Notes: generated by a model from the sequence alone, not told the origin. Positions 17,006 through 25,010 are shown, numbered from the stretch's first letter. The stretch is 64,000 bases of DNA from JAWWOW01 sp033851265 (GCA_033851265.1 JAWWOW010000004.1:1-64000); one strand, 5' to 3'. Translations and numbers: made by a program.

Positions 17006-17050
17006 TAACTGTACCGGCGGCGGCCGGTTCCCAGGAAGGCCGCGCTGCGG

Positions 17051-18154
17051 TCAGCCGGTGTGCGGGAGACCGGGCGGCTGGAGCGTGTCGATGACGCCGT
17101 AGTGGTCGCTCGGCCACAGCCAGCCGGTCGACGTGGCCGCGCTGTGCACCGGGGTGCTCATGAACCTCTTGCTGGCGGTCACCTGGAGCCTGGAGTCGGA
17201 CCGGAGGAAGACGTAGTCGATCCGATCGGAGACGGTGGACGTAGCGCTGGTGATGTCCTGGTCAGCCGTGGGAGCGTCGGCCTGCAGTCGGAGTGCGGTG
17301 TCGTACCACCCGGCGTTGCGGATGACGTGTTGCGCCTGGGATTCAGTCGTTGAGTTGCAGTCGCAGACAACCAGTGCGGTCTTGTCGCCGGCGGACTGCG
17401 CGCGGGCCCACTGCATCAAATCGACGTGCTGCTTGCGGTTGCCGGAGGTGTGCGCGCTGGTGAACGACACCGGGCCGAAGGCCGTCGCGATCCGCGCCCA
17501 CACAGCTGCGCGGGGCTCGAGGACTAGATCGGGAACACACGTCGGGTCGGCGGTGAACGGCGGCTTGCAATCGGTCTTCAACCGGCCACGAATGTCTTCG
17601 CCGGGCAAGCGGTGTACGGCGGCCGCCATGATCGGCGTCCAGGACAAGACGGCGGCGCCTTCGTACCACTTTTTCTCGTTCGGGTTGTAATGCGCAGCGA
17701 ACCGGTCCGAGACCGGATTACCGCCGCCGTGCCGGGTGTCCGGAGTACCGGGTGCGTGTGGCTCAGTGCGGAACCAGCACCAGTACCAGGTCGCGTTCGT
17801 CTTTGCGGCCAGGCCCTTGGCGAGACGGTCGATGACGAGCCCGTGCTTGGTCGACTCCTCGACCTCCTGCAGGCCGACGATGTCGACCCCGGATACCGCG
17901 ATCTGGTCGACGGTGGCCGACAGGCGCGCTTCGAGAGTCTTGTCGCCGGCCTCGGTCAGTCCGTGCAGCATGTTGAACGACGCGACGGTGAGGTGATCGG
18001 GCACGGTGGGCAGCCCGGACGTCTTGGGGTTGGCCTGCCCGCATAGGGGCCGCGGACTGGTCGAGGGGACGCCTGGGGTCGCCGACCAGGCGCTGGACGC
18101 GGGCACACCGAGTGCCGCGAGCAACGCGATGGCGAGAATCCCCCTGACACGCAT
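17051..18154 (-). CDS. Secreted endonuclease/exonuclease/phosphatase family protein
   Basis: 367 residues. An N-terminal signal peptide (MRVRGILAIALLAALGVPASSAW) precedes an EEP domain: VASFNMLHGL at the start of the fold, IVGLQEVEE with the metal-binding Glu, VCDCNSTTE, RIDYVFLRS and WPSDHYGVI with the catalytic Asp-His pair. Members cleave phosphodiesters or phosphomonoesters of DNA, lipids or proteins; the substrate here is unknown. The start codon lies inside the palindrome at 18145-18158, so a repressor bound there would block it directly. Confidence 0.88.
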   Translation of the reverse strand: MRVRGILAIALLAALGVPASSAWSATPGVPSTSPRPLCGQANPKTSGLPTVPDHLTVASFNMLHGLTEAGDKTLEARLSATVDQIAVSGVDIVGLQEVEESTKHGLVIDRLAKGLAAKTNATWYWCWFRTEPHAPGTPDTRHGGGNPVSDRFAAHYNPNEKKWYEGAAVLSWTPIMAAAVHRLPGEDIRGRLKTDCKPPFTADPTCVPDLVLEPRAAVWARIATAFGPVSFTSAHTSGNRKQHVDLMQWARAQSAGDKTALVVCDCNSTTESQAQHVIRNAGWYDTALRLQADAPTADQDITSATSTVSDRIDYVFLRSDSRLQVTASKRFMSTPVHSAATSTGWLWPSDHYGVIDTLQPPGLPHTG

Positions 18155-18158
18155 GTCA
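18145..18158. promoter_or_regulatory. Palindrome TGACACGCATGTCA between the nuclease and RraA-like genes
   Basis: A 14-bp inverted repeat with one central mismatch. The CAT in its middle is the start codon of the leftward nuclease gene, and it is 50 bp upstream of the rightward RraA-like gene. Same motif as at 16992, 24994, 28582, 56789 and others. Confidence 0.65.
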
Positions 18159-18207
18159 GGTAAACGCTACGGCGAGCCGGAGGTAACTGTCGTGGGAGGT
18201 TTTCCTC

Positions 18208-18828
18208 ATGGATGACACGGCGCGACGCCTGAAGACGCTCGGATCGGCCACTTTGGGAGAGAGCGGAGCCCGCACGACCGCGCCGCGGCTCAAACCGGTG
18301 TGGAGCGGTGCGGTGGTTGCGGCACCGGCGTACACCGCTCGCTGTGCGCCCGCCGACAACCTCGCGATCCACGTGGCCGTGGCGTCCGCCCCGGAGGGAA
18401 GCGTGCTGGTGGCAGACGCCTCCCACGAACCCGAGCGCGGCTATTGGGGCGAAGTCCTGACGACCGCGGCCGAGGCGCGCGGGATCGTCGGGCTGGTCAT
18501 CGACGGATGCGTGCGGGACATCGCGGCGCTCGAGGCGCATGCGTTCCCCGTGTTTTCTGCAGGCGTCGCCCTGCGCGGTGCGGGGAAAGTGTCCGGTGGC
18601 TCAGTCGGTGGGCACGTCACGATTGCTGGTGCTGAGGTCGCGACGGGCGACTGGATCATGGGAGACCGCGACGGCGTCGTCGTTGTCCCGTCAGCGACTC
18701 TCGACGATGTGCTCGCCGCTGCTGAAGCACGAGCCGCAAAAGAAGCGGAGATGTTCGTCCAGTTGCGCGCCGGTGCAACGACCATCGAACTCCTCGATCT
18801 CGACGTCACTCCGGTGGAACGACATTGA
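18208..18828 (+). CDS. RraA-like protein (4-hydroxy-4-methyl-2-oxoglutarate / oxaloacetate-type aldolase family)
   Basis: 206 residues. Family blocks: TLGESGARTTAPRLKPVW near the N-terminus, ADNLAIHVAVASAPEGSVLVADA, the glycine-rich GEVLTTAAEARGIVGLVIDGCVRD where the Arg-Asp pair binds substrate and metal, and GGHVTIAGAEVATGDWIMGDRDGVVVVP. This fold includes class II pyruvate aldolases and the RNase E inhibitor RraA. In an actinomycete next to catabolic genes the aldolase or decarboxylase role is the likelier. A clear ribosome-binding site (GGGAGG) precedes the ATG. Confidence 0.86.
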   Translation: MDDTARRLKTLGSATLGESGARTTAPRLKPVWSGAVVAAPAYTARCAPADNLAIHVAVASAPEGSVLVADASHEPERGYWGEVLTTAAEARGIVGLVIDGCVRDIAALEAHAFPVFSAGVALRGAGKVSGGSVGGHVTIAGAEVATGDWIMGDRDGVVVVPSATLDDVLAAAEARAAKEAEMFVQLRAGATTIELLDLDVTPVERH

Positions 18829-18856
18829 GCCCTGAGTCCTGGGCGTGCGGTGAGGA

Positions 18857-19324
18857 CTAGGGGAGTACGGCGACCGTGAGCTCAACCTCGACAGCGCCAC
18901 CGCGCGGCAGCGCGGCAACACCGATCGCGCTGCGCGTGTGCCGGCCCGCGGGCTCGCCGAACACGTCGAACAGGACGGCGCTCGCGCCGTCGACGACGGC
19001 TGGTTGTTGGTCGAATCCGGGTGCCGATGCGACGTACCCGGTCAGCGTGATCAGCCGGTCGATGCGGTCCAAGTCGCCCAACTCGTCGCGCAGCACTGAC
19101 AACGCGTTGAGCGCGCAGATGCGGGCTGCTTCGCGACCCTGCTCGACTGTCACTGTGTCGCCGAGCACTCCGACGCAGGTCAGTTCTCCGGCGACGCGGG
19201 GCAGTTGCCCGGACGTCCGAGCCACGCCGTCATGCACGACGACGGCTGCTAGTGGATGGTGCGGCGGGTGCGGACCAGGCAAGGTGATACCGAGCTCGAC
19301 CAACCGATCTTCGATGCGACTCAC
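18857..19324 (-). CDS. RidA family (YjgF/YER057c/UK114) protein
   Basis: 155 residues, GTG start. IEDRLVELGITLP, VVVHDGVARTSGQLPRVAGEL, ARICALNALSVLRDELGDLDRIDRLITLTGYVASAPGF and HTRSAIGVAALPRGGAVEVELTV follow the YjgF/RidA pattern (longer subgroup, about 150 aa). Such proteins deaminate reactive enamine/imine intermediates, which fits the nearby nitrogen-ring catabolic genes. Its start codon lies only 15 bp from the divergent GTG of the ureidoglycolate lyase gene. Confidence 0.88.
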   Translation of the reverse strand: MSRIEDRLVELGITLPGPHPPHHPLAAVVVHDGVARTSGQLPRVAGELTCVGVLGDTVTVEQGREAARICALNALSVLRDELGDLDRIDRLITLTGYVASAPGFDQQPAVVDGASAVLFDVFGEPAGRHTRSAIGVAALPRGGAVEVELTVAVLP

Positions 19325-19339
19325 TTACAGGAGCCTCCC

Positions 19340-19810
19340 GTGACCGACGACGTAACGCACTGGGTCCAGGCCGAACCACTGACACCGGAGGCGTTCGCGC
19401 CGTACGGCCAGGTCGTCGGATTCAGTGACGTGCAGATCGAGCTGCGCGACCAAGAGGTGTTCCACCTCGACATCATCGCGTACAAACGAAAGCCGATTCG
19501 AGTTGACCATCTCAACCGTCACGCCACGGCGACGCAAGCGCTGGTGCCGTTGAATGGCAAGCCGGTGGTGATTATTGTCGGCGCTCCAGAGCTGACGTTT
19601 TCGAATGCGGAGGATCTCGGAAGGCTCCGGGCTTTCCTGTTCGATGGGTCGCGAGGTATCAACATTGCCCTCAAGGTTTGGCATGAAGGCCCCTTCCCGT
19701 TAATGGAGCACGTCGACCTCGTCAATGTGCAGGGCAAGCACGTGGATGACGACAACGAGGTGGCTCACCTTCAACGCGACCTCGGTGCGGTTGTCGGAGT
19801 GCGGCTCTAG
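19340..19810 (+). CDS. allA: Ureidoglycolate lyase family protein
   Basis: 156 residues from GTG 19340 with GGAG 5-8 bp upstream; the in-frame extension to 19256 overlaps the divergent RidA gene. VQAEPLTPEAFAPYGQVVGF is the standard start of AllA-type enzymes, followed by HATATQALVPLNGKPVVIIV with the metal/substrate His and Gln, and HEGPFPL. Ureidoglycolate lyase releases urea and glyoxylate in allantoin breakdown. The next gene, a glyoxylate-type reductase, starts at the base after its stop, which fits that product. A related cyclic ureide could be the true substrate. Confidence 0.85.
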   Translation: MTDDVTHWVQAEPLTPEAFAPYGQVVGFSDVQIELRDQEVFHLDIIAYKRKPIRVDHLNRHATATQALVPLNGKPVVIIVGAPELTFSNAEDLGRLRAFLFDGSRGINIALKVWHEGPFPLMEHVDLVNVQGKHVDDDNEVAHLQRDLGAVVGVRL

Positions 19811-20743
19811 GTGGCGCGGATTCTCGTCACCTCGCCGATGCTCGACGAGGGGCTTGGACCCGTCGCGGGCCACGAACTGGTCGCGTGGGATCGCCAGGAG
19901 CCAATGGCAACGGCCATCGTCGGGTGCGACGCGATCCTCTGCCTGCTCACCGACCAGGTGACCAAGGACGTCGTCGAGAGTGGTGCGCCCGGCTTGCGCA
20001 TTGTCGCCAACGCCGCCGTTGGTTACGACAACATCGACGTCGCCGCTGCCGCATCTCACGGCGTTGTCGTCACCAACACACCGGGGTTGTTGGACGAGAC
20101 AACAGCTGACACGGCTTTCGCGCTGATCCTCGCTGCATGCCGGCGCACAACGGATGCCGAGGCCGCTCTTCGAGCCGGTCGATGGACCGGCTGGGAGCTG
20201 GAGGGGTTCCTCGGCGTCGATGTGCACGGTGCCGAGCTCGGTCTCGTGGGCTACGGCCGGATTGCCCGGGCCGTCGCCCGTCGGGCACGCGGATTCGGCA
20301 TGCGCGTGCGTCATCACGCGCGTCGACCCACGGGGGAGGAGGGGTACGTCGCATCGCTCGACGAGCTCCTCGCCACGGCGGACGTCGTCTCACTGCACGT
20401 GCCGCTGACACCGGAGACGCATCACCTCATCGATGCGAAGCGGCTAGCACTAATGAAACCGACCGCCGTACTCATCAACACCGCGCGCGGGCCGGTCCTG
20501 GACGAGATCGCGCTGGCAGCCGCGCTCGAGTCGGACCAGATCTTCGCCGCCGGGCTTGACGTGTACGACGGCGAGCCGACCGTTCAGCCGCGTCTGCTGA
20601 CCGCTCCGCACCTCACGCTGCTCCCGCACATCGGGAGTGCGACCCGCGCGACCCGGGTTGCGATGGTCCGGCTTGCGGCTCAGAACATCGCGGCTGTCTT
20701 GACCGGCGAGCAGCCGCTGACGCCGGTGAACGTGTCTTCCTAG
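19811..20743 (+). CDS. D-2-hydroxyacid dehydrogenase (glyoxylate/hydroxypyruvate reductase type)
   Basis: 310 residues, GTG start directly after the preceding stop. It has the split catalytic domain (GLRIVANAAVGYDNIDVAAA), the Rossmann motif ELGLVGYGRIARAVARRARGFG, and the three active-site residues in the usual contexts: Arg in INTARGPVLDE, Glu in DVYDGEP, His in LLPHIGSAT. It would reduce glyoxylate or a related 2-oxoacid with NAD(P)H. Downstream of ureidoglycolate lyase, it probably removes glyoxylate. Confidence 0.92.
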   Translation: MARILVTSPMLDEGLGPVAGHELVAWDRQEPMATAIVGCDAILCLLTDQVTKDVVESGAPGLRIVANAAVGYDNIDVAAAASHGVVVTNTPGLLDETTADTAFALILAACRRTTDAEAALRAGRWTGWELEGFLGVDVHGAELGLVGYGRIARAVARRARGFGMRVRHHARRPTGEEGYVASLDELLATADVVSLHVPLTPETHHLIDAKRLALMKPTAVLINTARGPVLDEIALAAALESDQIFAAGLDVYDGEPTVQPRLLTAPHLTLLPHIGSATRATRVAMVRLAAQNIAAVLTGEQPLTPVNVSS

Positions 20744-20771
20744 AGCGGCTCGCGAATGCCACGCTGCCGGG

Positions 20772-21386
20772 GTGCAGCGAAGGCTCGTGGTCACCGGACT
20801 CGCGTTGGGGCTCGTCGGCCTGCTGACCGGCGGGGCGTTGGGGGCGGTCGCCGGTCATCGTGCTGCCCACGTCGGAGGCAGCGCGCGCGGCGGCATGAAC
20901 GGTATGGCGGTCGGCGAGACCATCCACTTCGGCCTCATGTCGGAAGTTGTGGGTGGACGGAACGTCGAGTTGGTGAGCGCCTCCATCGGCGCCACTGCGG
21001 GTTGTCGGGCCTCGGTGCTCTTGGTCGACAACGCCGGAGACGGATTTGGTTTTGTCGGCACGAGCTTCAACCTGGCCCACGATGGTTTCCACGTCGTCAC
21101 CCCGTTTAGGGGCAGCCTGCTGAGAGAACGGCGCGATCTCGTGGTAGCTATCACCTCCCTCAAGGTGGGTCGCTGCACAGCCGGGCCAGTGAGGCTGACC
21201 TACCGCTCCCACTGGCGCACCGTCACGACCACGCTGCCCGTCGACCTTTACGCAGTTACCACCATGACCCGTCGCCCGGCCGAGACCGCGGGTTGTCCCG
21301 CTGCGTCACCGCCGGCATCGAGCGCACCCAGGCCTGCTGGCGGCCAGCCCAGCCGTGCAACGGTCGTACCGCTGTGCCGGAAGTAG
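20772..21386 (+). CDS. Membrane-anchored or secreted protein of unknown function
   Basis: 204 residues, GTG start. A hydrophobic N-terminus (RRLVVTGLALGLVGLLTGGALGAVAG) serves as signal or anchor. The exported part has an HFGLMSEVVGG...LVSASIGATAGC stretch that looks beta-rich, a central Cys pair, and a Pro/Ala/Ser-rich tail ending in Cys. No family recognised. Confidence 0.65.
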   Translation: MQRRLVVTGLALGLVGLLTGGALGAVAGHRAAHVGGSARGGMNGMAVGETIHFGLMSEVVGGRNVELVSASIGATAGCRASVLLVDNAGDGFGFVGTSFNLAHDGFHVVTPFRGSLLRERRDLVVAITSLKVGRCTAGPVRLTYRSHWRTVTTTLPVDLYAVTTMTRRPAETAGCPAASPPASSAPRPAGGQPSRATVVPLCRK

Positions 21387-21404
21387 CGCGGTAGGCCCCT
21401 CGAA

Positions 21405-21435
21405 CGTGACGTAGATCACGCTAGATATACCTAGC
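21405..21435. promoter_or_regulatory. CRP/GlxR-like site and adjoining GCTAG-N6-CTAGC palindrome upstream of the HbhA-like gene
   Basis: CGTGA-CGTAGA-TCACG at 21405-21420 matches the actinobacterial Crp/GlxR pattern GTGA-NNTANN-TCAC. It overlaps by one base a second inverted repeat, GCTAG-ATATAC-CTAGC (21420-21435). Both lie just upstream of a TTGACA -35 element, where an activator would bind. The second repeat could be the site of the XRE regulator two genes downstream. Confidence 0.5.
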
Positions 21436-21441
21436 AAGTGC

Positions 21442-21472
21442 TTGACAGGGTATGCGTACTGCTTGGGATAGT
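21442..21472 (+). promoter_or_regulatory. Sigma-70-type promoter for the HbhA-like/XRE operon
   Basis: A consensus -35 TTGACA (21442-21447) is followed after 19 bp by GATAGT (21467-21472) as -10. The transcript would start near 21480, giving a short leader that includes the strong AGGAGG ribosome-binding site before the ATG at 21509. Confidence 0.5.
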
Positions 21473-21508
21473 TAGCACGTTCGCACGTCACTCAAGCAGG
21501 AGGCAGAC

Positions 21509-21793
21509 ATGCCCAAGACCACCGAGAAGCAGTACGCCGAGGACCTCATCGACAAGGGCCTCGCCGTACTCCAGAGCGCCCAGAACGTCGCCCTGAGCGG
21601 CGTCCAGACCGGCATCGAGAACCTCAAGTCGCTGGCCCCCGAGGCGCACAGTGCGCTCGGCAAGGTCGACGTCGTCGACGCGCGCCAGATCGTCGACAGC
21701 GCGTTCGACGCGACCACCCGCGTCGTGGCTCAGACGCGGTCCTTCGTCGGTGAGCTCCTCGGCAGCGTGCTTCAGAAGAACCAAGCCGCCTGA
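21509..21793 (+). CDS. HbhA-like / phasin-like helical protein
   Basis: 94 residues, a nearly continuous amphipathic helix: KQYAEDLIDKGLAVLQSAQNVALSGVQTG ... VDARQIVDSAFDATTRVVAQTRSFVGELL. It resembles the N-terminal coiled-coil of the mycobacterial heparin-binding haemagglutinin HbhA and, more loosely, phasins that coat lipid or polyester granules. HbhA is about twice as long and ends in a Lys-rich tail, absent here. The following XRE gene reproduces the hbhA neighbourhood of mycobacteria. Strong ribosome-binding site. Confidence 0.7.
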   Translation: MPKTTEKQYAEDLIDKGLAVLQSAQNVALSGVQTGIENLKSLAPEAHSALGKVDVVDARQIVDSAFDATTRVVAQTRSFVGELLGSVLQKNQAA

Positions 21794-21796
21794 CCC

Positions 21797-22189
21797 GTGG
21801 CTCGAGAAACAGAGACGCCGACCGCGGCGGCGCTGGGTGAGTTCATTCGCGCCCAGCGTCGCCACGCCGGTCTGTCACTCCGTGAACTCGCCGGGATGGC
21901 ACGCGTCTCCAACCCGTACCTGAGTCAGGTCGAGCGCGGTCAACATGCGCCGTCGTTACGCGTCCTCATGGGTATTGCCGACGCGCTCGGTATTGCGTCT
22001 GACGTGCTGCTCGCCGAAGCCGGCGTCAAGAGCGACGACGAGCACCCACCTCGCACCACCACCGAGCAGGCCATCCGCACCGACCCGCTGTTGACCTCGG
22101 CAGAGAAGGACGCCCTGCTCACCGTCTACCGCAGCTACGTCGCGGCGAAGAAGCCGGCTAAGAAGAAGAGCGCACCGAAAAAGACCTAG
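21797..22189 (+). CDS. XRE-family transcriptional regulator with Lys-rich tail
   Basis: 130 residues, GTG start, 3 bp after the previous stop. Residues about 13-70 are a helix-turn-helix domain (LGEFIRAQRRHAGLSLRELAGMARVSNPYLSQVERGQ then PSLRVLMGIADALGI). The end, AAKKPAKKKSAPKKT, is strongly basic and may add non-specific DNA or polymer binding. It is arranged like the XRE regulator next to hbhA in mycobacteria (there upstream of hbhA). It probably autoregulates the operon, possibly through the palindrome at 21420-21435. Confidence 0.85.
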   Translation: MARETETPTAAALGEFIRAQRRHAGLSLRELAGMARVSNPYLSQVERGQHAPSLRVLMGIADALGIASDVLLAEAGVKSDDEHPPRTTTEQAIRTDPLLTSAEKDALLTVYRSYVAAKKPAKKKSAPKKT

Positions 22190-22208
22190 CGGGGACCTGA
22201 AGGAAGCC

Positions 22209-22234
22209 AGCCGAGTGGCGCTTCGGCCTCGGCT
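22209..22234 (+). terminator. Weak hairpin after the XRE gene
   Basis: AGCCGAG (22209-22215) pairs with CTCGGCT (22228-22234) around a GC-rich loop, 19 bp after the stop codon. There is no T-run, so its role as terminator is uncertain. Nothing else is seen in 22190-22319. Confidence 0.3.
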
Positions 22235-22319
22235 CGACGGCGATGATTGTGGCGGTGGGTCCGGAAAACCGGGTCTAGCGCCATAACCATGATGGACGAC
22301 CAGTCACCCCGGCGAGGCA

Positions 22320-22703
22320 TTAGTGCTCGGTGTAGTTCACCGGGGTGGAGTCGGGGGTGCCGATAGCGAACGCGAGGGCTCGGATCGACGCGTGCTCACT
22401 GACCGGCCAGATCGAGTGCGTGACGTTGGGCGGGGTGTAGATGAGGTCGCCTTGCTGCACCTCGCGCTCCTCGTCACCGATCTTCATCATCCCGCGGCCG
22501 GAGATCACGTAGTAGAACTCGTGCGTCGGATGGCTGTGCGGGTCGACGAGTCCACCACCGGCGACCTCGAACTCACTGACGAGCTCGAGGTGTCCGCCCT
22601 TGGTCGCCTCGAACAGCTCGCGCGGCTCGACCAGCCACCACACCGGCACCGTCCCGTTGTGCTCGATGGTGGGCTTCACATCTTCGATCGACCGCACGTC
22701 CAC
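22320..22703 (-). CDS. Cupin domain protein
   Basis: 127 residues, GTG start. The two cupin motifs are intact: PHSHPTHEFYYVISGRG (metal ligands two His and Glu) and GDLIYTPPNVTHSIWP (third His). Single-domain cupins of this type are metal-dependent isomerases, dioxygenases or sugar-binding proteins; no substrate can be named. It follows the GMC oxidoreductase stop by 17 bp and is the last gene of that operon. Confidence 0.88.
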   Translation of the reverse strand: MDVRSIEDVKPTIEHNGTVPVWWLVEPRELFEATKGGHLELVSEFEVAGGGLVDPHSHPTHEFYYVISGRGMMKIGDEEREVQQGDLIYTPPNVTHSIWPVSEHASIRALAFAIGTPDSTPVNYTEH

Positions 22704-22720
22704 GTTTTCCTCCGGAGATC

Positions 22721-24463
22721 TCAGTGCGTCAGCGTGCCGGCTTCCCGTGCTGGTGCCGTGATGACGTCGAGCGGCGGCAAGCTCGTCCCCGCCAAAGCAT
22801 GAGAGTTACGGAGCGCCATCGCCACCAGGGTCAACGTCGGCCCGTAACCCGCGGACGTCGGGAAAACCGACGCGTCGGTGATGAGCACATTCGGGACGTC
22901 GTGCAGCCGGCCCCACGCGTCGGTCACGGATGCGGCGGGGTCGGAGCCCATCCGCATCGTGCCCATCACGTGCTTGCTCTCCGACACCGGTGAGATGAAC
23001 TCGCCGTAGTCGTAGTCCGGAGCAGGTGAGGTCGTCGAGAACGCCCAGTCGGCACCCATGTGTTTGAGGATCTCCTCGTGACGGGGACCCCAATGCGCAG
23101 ACGTCACGAACTCATGGTCGTGCGGCCGGTGCGTAATCCGAGCAACCGGAATGCCGCGTACGTCGCGGACCTCCGGGTCGAGGTCGACGGTGTTGGTGGC
23201 CACCGGCATGTCCTCGCCTTGGATCGTGAAGGCAAACAGTTTGGATCGGAGTTGCGACGCCTTCATCAGCTCACGATGCTGCGCTCCTGGCGGCAGCCGC
23301 TTTGCCTCTGCGATCGGATGTCCACCACCGCCGTGCTCGGCGATACCGCCACGAATCCACGGCAGGCCTGCGTCTTTGGCTGCGGCCATCGCGCGATCGT
23401 CGGGCACGATCGAGTCGTCGTGCAGGTGCGTGACATCGCGGCCTCGCTCGCAGTGCAGTGGGAATGGCATCGCCCCTGCGGTCAGCGTTTGGAAGTGGAA
23501 CATCAGATAGCGACCAACAAGCGGACCGCCGATGCCGGACACCAAGGCAAGGCGCGGCGTCTCCATCGCACCCCCCGCGATGATCACGTGCCGAGCCGCG
23601 ACGTGTCGCCGCTCACCGGCGTGGTCGATGAAGTCGACGCCTGTAGCGACACCGCCGTCCACGACGACGCGCGAGGCGAAGCACTCAGACCACAGCCGCA
23701 GCCGGCCAGTGCGTAACGCCTTCTGCAGTGGCGCGACCGGGTCACCCTTCGCGTGGACCGGGCAGCCGTAGAACGCGCAGTGCCCGCAGTTGATGCAAGC
23801 AGCACGTCCGTCGTAGGGGACGGAGTTGGCGGCGGTCGGAGCTTCGTACGGGTGGTAGCCGAGTTCCGTCGCGGCAGCGGCCGACAGCAGCGCGGCGTAC
23901 ATCGGTGCACCGGGTGGCATGGGGTACGGCGCTGACCGCCAGGCCGCAAACGGGTTGCCCTCTGCACCGCTCACGCCGATGAGGTACTCAGCCGCGGTGT
24001 AGTACGGCTCCATCTCGTCGTACGTCACCGGCCAGTCGACGAGATCCGCTCCGGGCATCGGCCCATTGGCCGAGACACACGCGAAGTCATCCGGTCGGAA
24101 CCGCGGCACCTTCCCGTCGGCATGCACGCCGCCCCCGCCGACCGTCGCCGGCAAGTCGTTGACTGGTCCGACCCACTCGCGGTCGGCGGCGGAGCCGGCT
24201 CGTCGGAACGTCCGCGGCTCGACCAGTGGGTCCGGCTCGATGAAGTAGCGATGGCGGAACTTCAGCTCGTCGTTGCTGAAGTGCCCGCGCAGGGCGTACG
24301 GCGCATCGGTGTCGACGAGATGATTCGCGCCGCGTTCCAGCATCACGACCGACCAGCCAGCCGCGGTCAGCACCTCCGCGGCGGTTGAGCCGCCGGGACC
24401 AGATCCGACGATGACCGCATCGACGGTGTCGACGTCGGAGTACGCCGAGCCCGCCTGCCTCAT
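22721..24463 (-). CDS. GMC-family flavin oxidoreductase
   Basis: 580 residues. The FAD-binding motif is at the N-terminus (AVIVGSGPGGSTAAEVLT, then MLERG). A Cys cluster, CINCGHCAFYGCPVHAKGD near residue 220, is typical of the COG2303 BetA-like subgroup and could hold an Fe-S cluster. The C-terminal catalytic region is present (HVMGTMRMGSD, NVLITDASVFPTSAGYGPTLT). It oxidises an alcohol or sugar, probably with the small partner subunit encoded just upstream, with which it overlaps by 4 bp. The substrate is unknown. Confidence 0.92.
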   Translation of the reverse strand: MRQAGSAYSDVDTVDAVIVGSGPGGSTAAEVLTAAGWSVVMLERGANHLVDTDAPYALRGHFSNDELKFRHRYFIEPDPLVEPRTFRRAGSAADREWVGPVNDLPATVGGGGVHADGKVPRFRPDDFACVSANGPMPGADLVDWPVTYDEMEPYYTAAEYLIGVSGAEGNPFAAWRSAPYPMPPGAPMYAALLSAAAATELGYHPYEAPTAANSVPYDGRAACINCGHCAFYGCPVHAKGDPVAPLQKALRTGRLRLWSECFASRVVVDGGVATGVDFIDHAGERRHVAARHVIIAGGAMETPRLALVSGIGGPLVGRYLMFHFQTLTAGAMPFPLHCERGRDVTHLHDDSIVPDDRAMAAAKDAGLPWIRGGIAEHGGGGHPIAEAKRLPPGAQHRELMKASQLRSKLFAFTIQGEDMPVATNTVDLDPEVRDVRGIPVARITHRPHDHEFVTSAHWGPRHEEILKHMGADWAFSTTSPAPDYDYGEFISPVSESKHVMGTMRMGSDPAASVTDAWGRLHDVPNVLITDASVFPTSAGYGPTLTLVAMALRNSHALAGTSLPPLDVITAPAREAGTLTH

Positions 24464-24984
24464 GGGCCGCTGACCTCCGCGTCGGACCAGCCACTCGGTG
24501 CGACGTCACCCGCCCAGTCGGCCAGCCGCCAGCCGGCGAGGTCGCGGTTGCCGCCGTACTCCGGTGCTGCATAGAAGCCCTCACACGCGTGCTCGTAGAG
24601 CAGACCCTTGAACTCCGCTACCGCGTCGAGGCGAGCGTCCTGCTCCTCCGGAGCAAGGGTGGGGAAGTCCTCCCCGAGTGCGGCCAGCCCGACGCGATAG
24701 GCCTCTTGCCAGTCGCCGATGCGGGCCCGCCAGGCGATGTCCTGCAGCCGGGTGAGCGGGAGAAAAGCCGCAAAAACCGCGGCACCACCGCGTCGGCCAG
24801 ATGACGGACCGCCGGCGAAGATCCGCGGCGGATCCACCCCGAACGCGTCGAGCAGGCCGTCGATGTAGTCGGCGCCGCTGGCATCACCGGCGCCGGGTTC
24901 GTCCGTCGGGTCGTCGCCAGGAGGCACCAACCGGTTCAGGGCAGCGGTCACGATGCGGCGATCCGCCTCGCTCAGCCAGCCCAA
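24460..24984 (-). CDS. Gluconate 2-dehydrogenase subunit 3-like protein
   Basis: 174 residues. It begins MGWLSEADRRIVTAALNRLVPPGDDPTDEPGA with GADYIDGLLDAFG, the pattern of the small (gamma) subunit that accompanies membrane-bound gluconate/sorbitol dehydrogenases. A Tat signal, usual in Gram-negative relatives, is missing, so the complex here is probably cytosolic. It is the first gene of the operon with the GMC protein and the cupin. A perfect 18-bp palindrome starts 9 bp upstream of its start codon. Confidence 0.82.
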   Translation of the reverse strand: MGWLSEADRRIVTAALNRLVPPGDDPTDEPGAGDASGADYIDGLLDAFGVDPPRIFAGGPSSGRRGGAAVFAAFLPLTRLQDIAWRARIGDWQEAYRVGLAALGEDFPTLAPEEQDARLDAVAEFKGLLYEHACEGFYAAPEYGGNRDLAGWRLADWAGDVAPSGWSDAEVSGP

Positions 24985-24992
24985 CGCCCCTC

Positions 24993-25010
24993 CCTGACAC
25001 GCGTGTCAGG
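24993..25010. promoter_or_regulatory. Palindrome CCTGACACGCGTGTCAGG upstream of the GMC operon
   Basis: Perfect 18-bp inverted repeat containing the TGACACGCGTGTCA core, 9 bp upstream of the first gene of the GMC operon. The short distance implies a leaderless or very short-leader transcript under direct repression. Confidence 0.72.
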
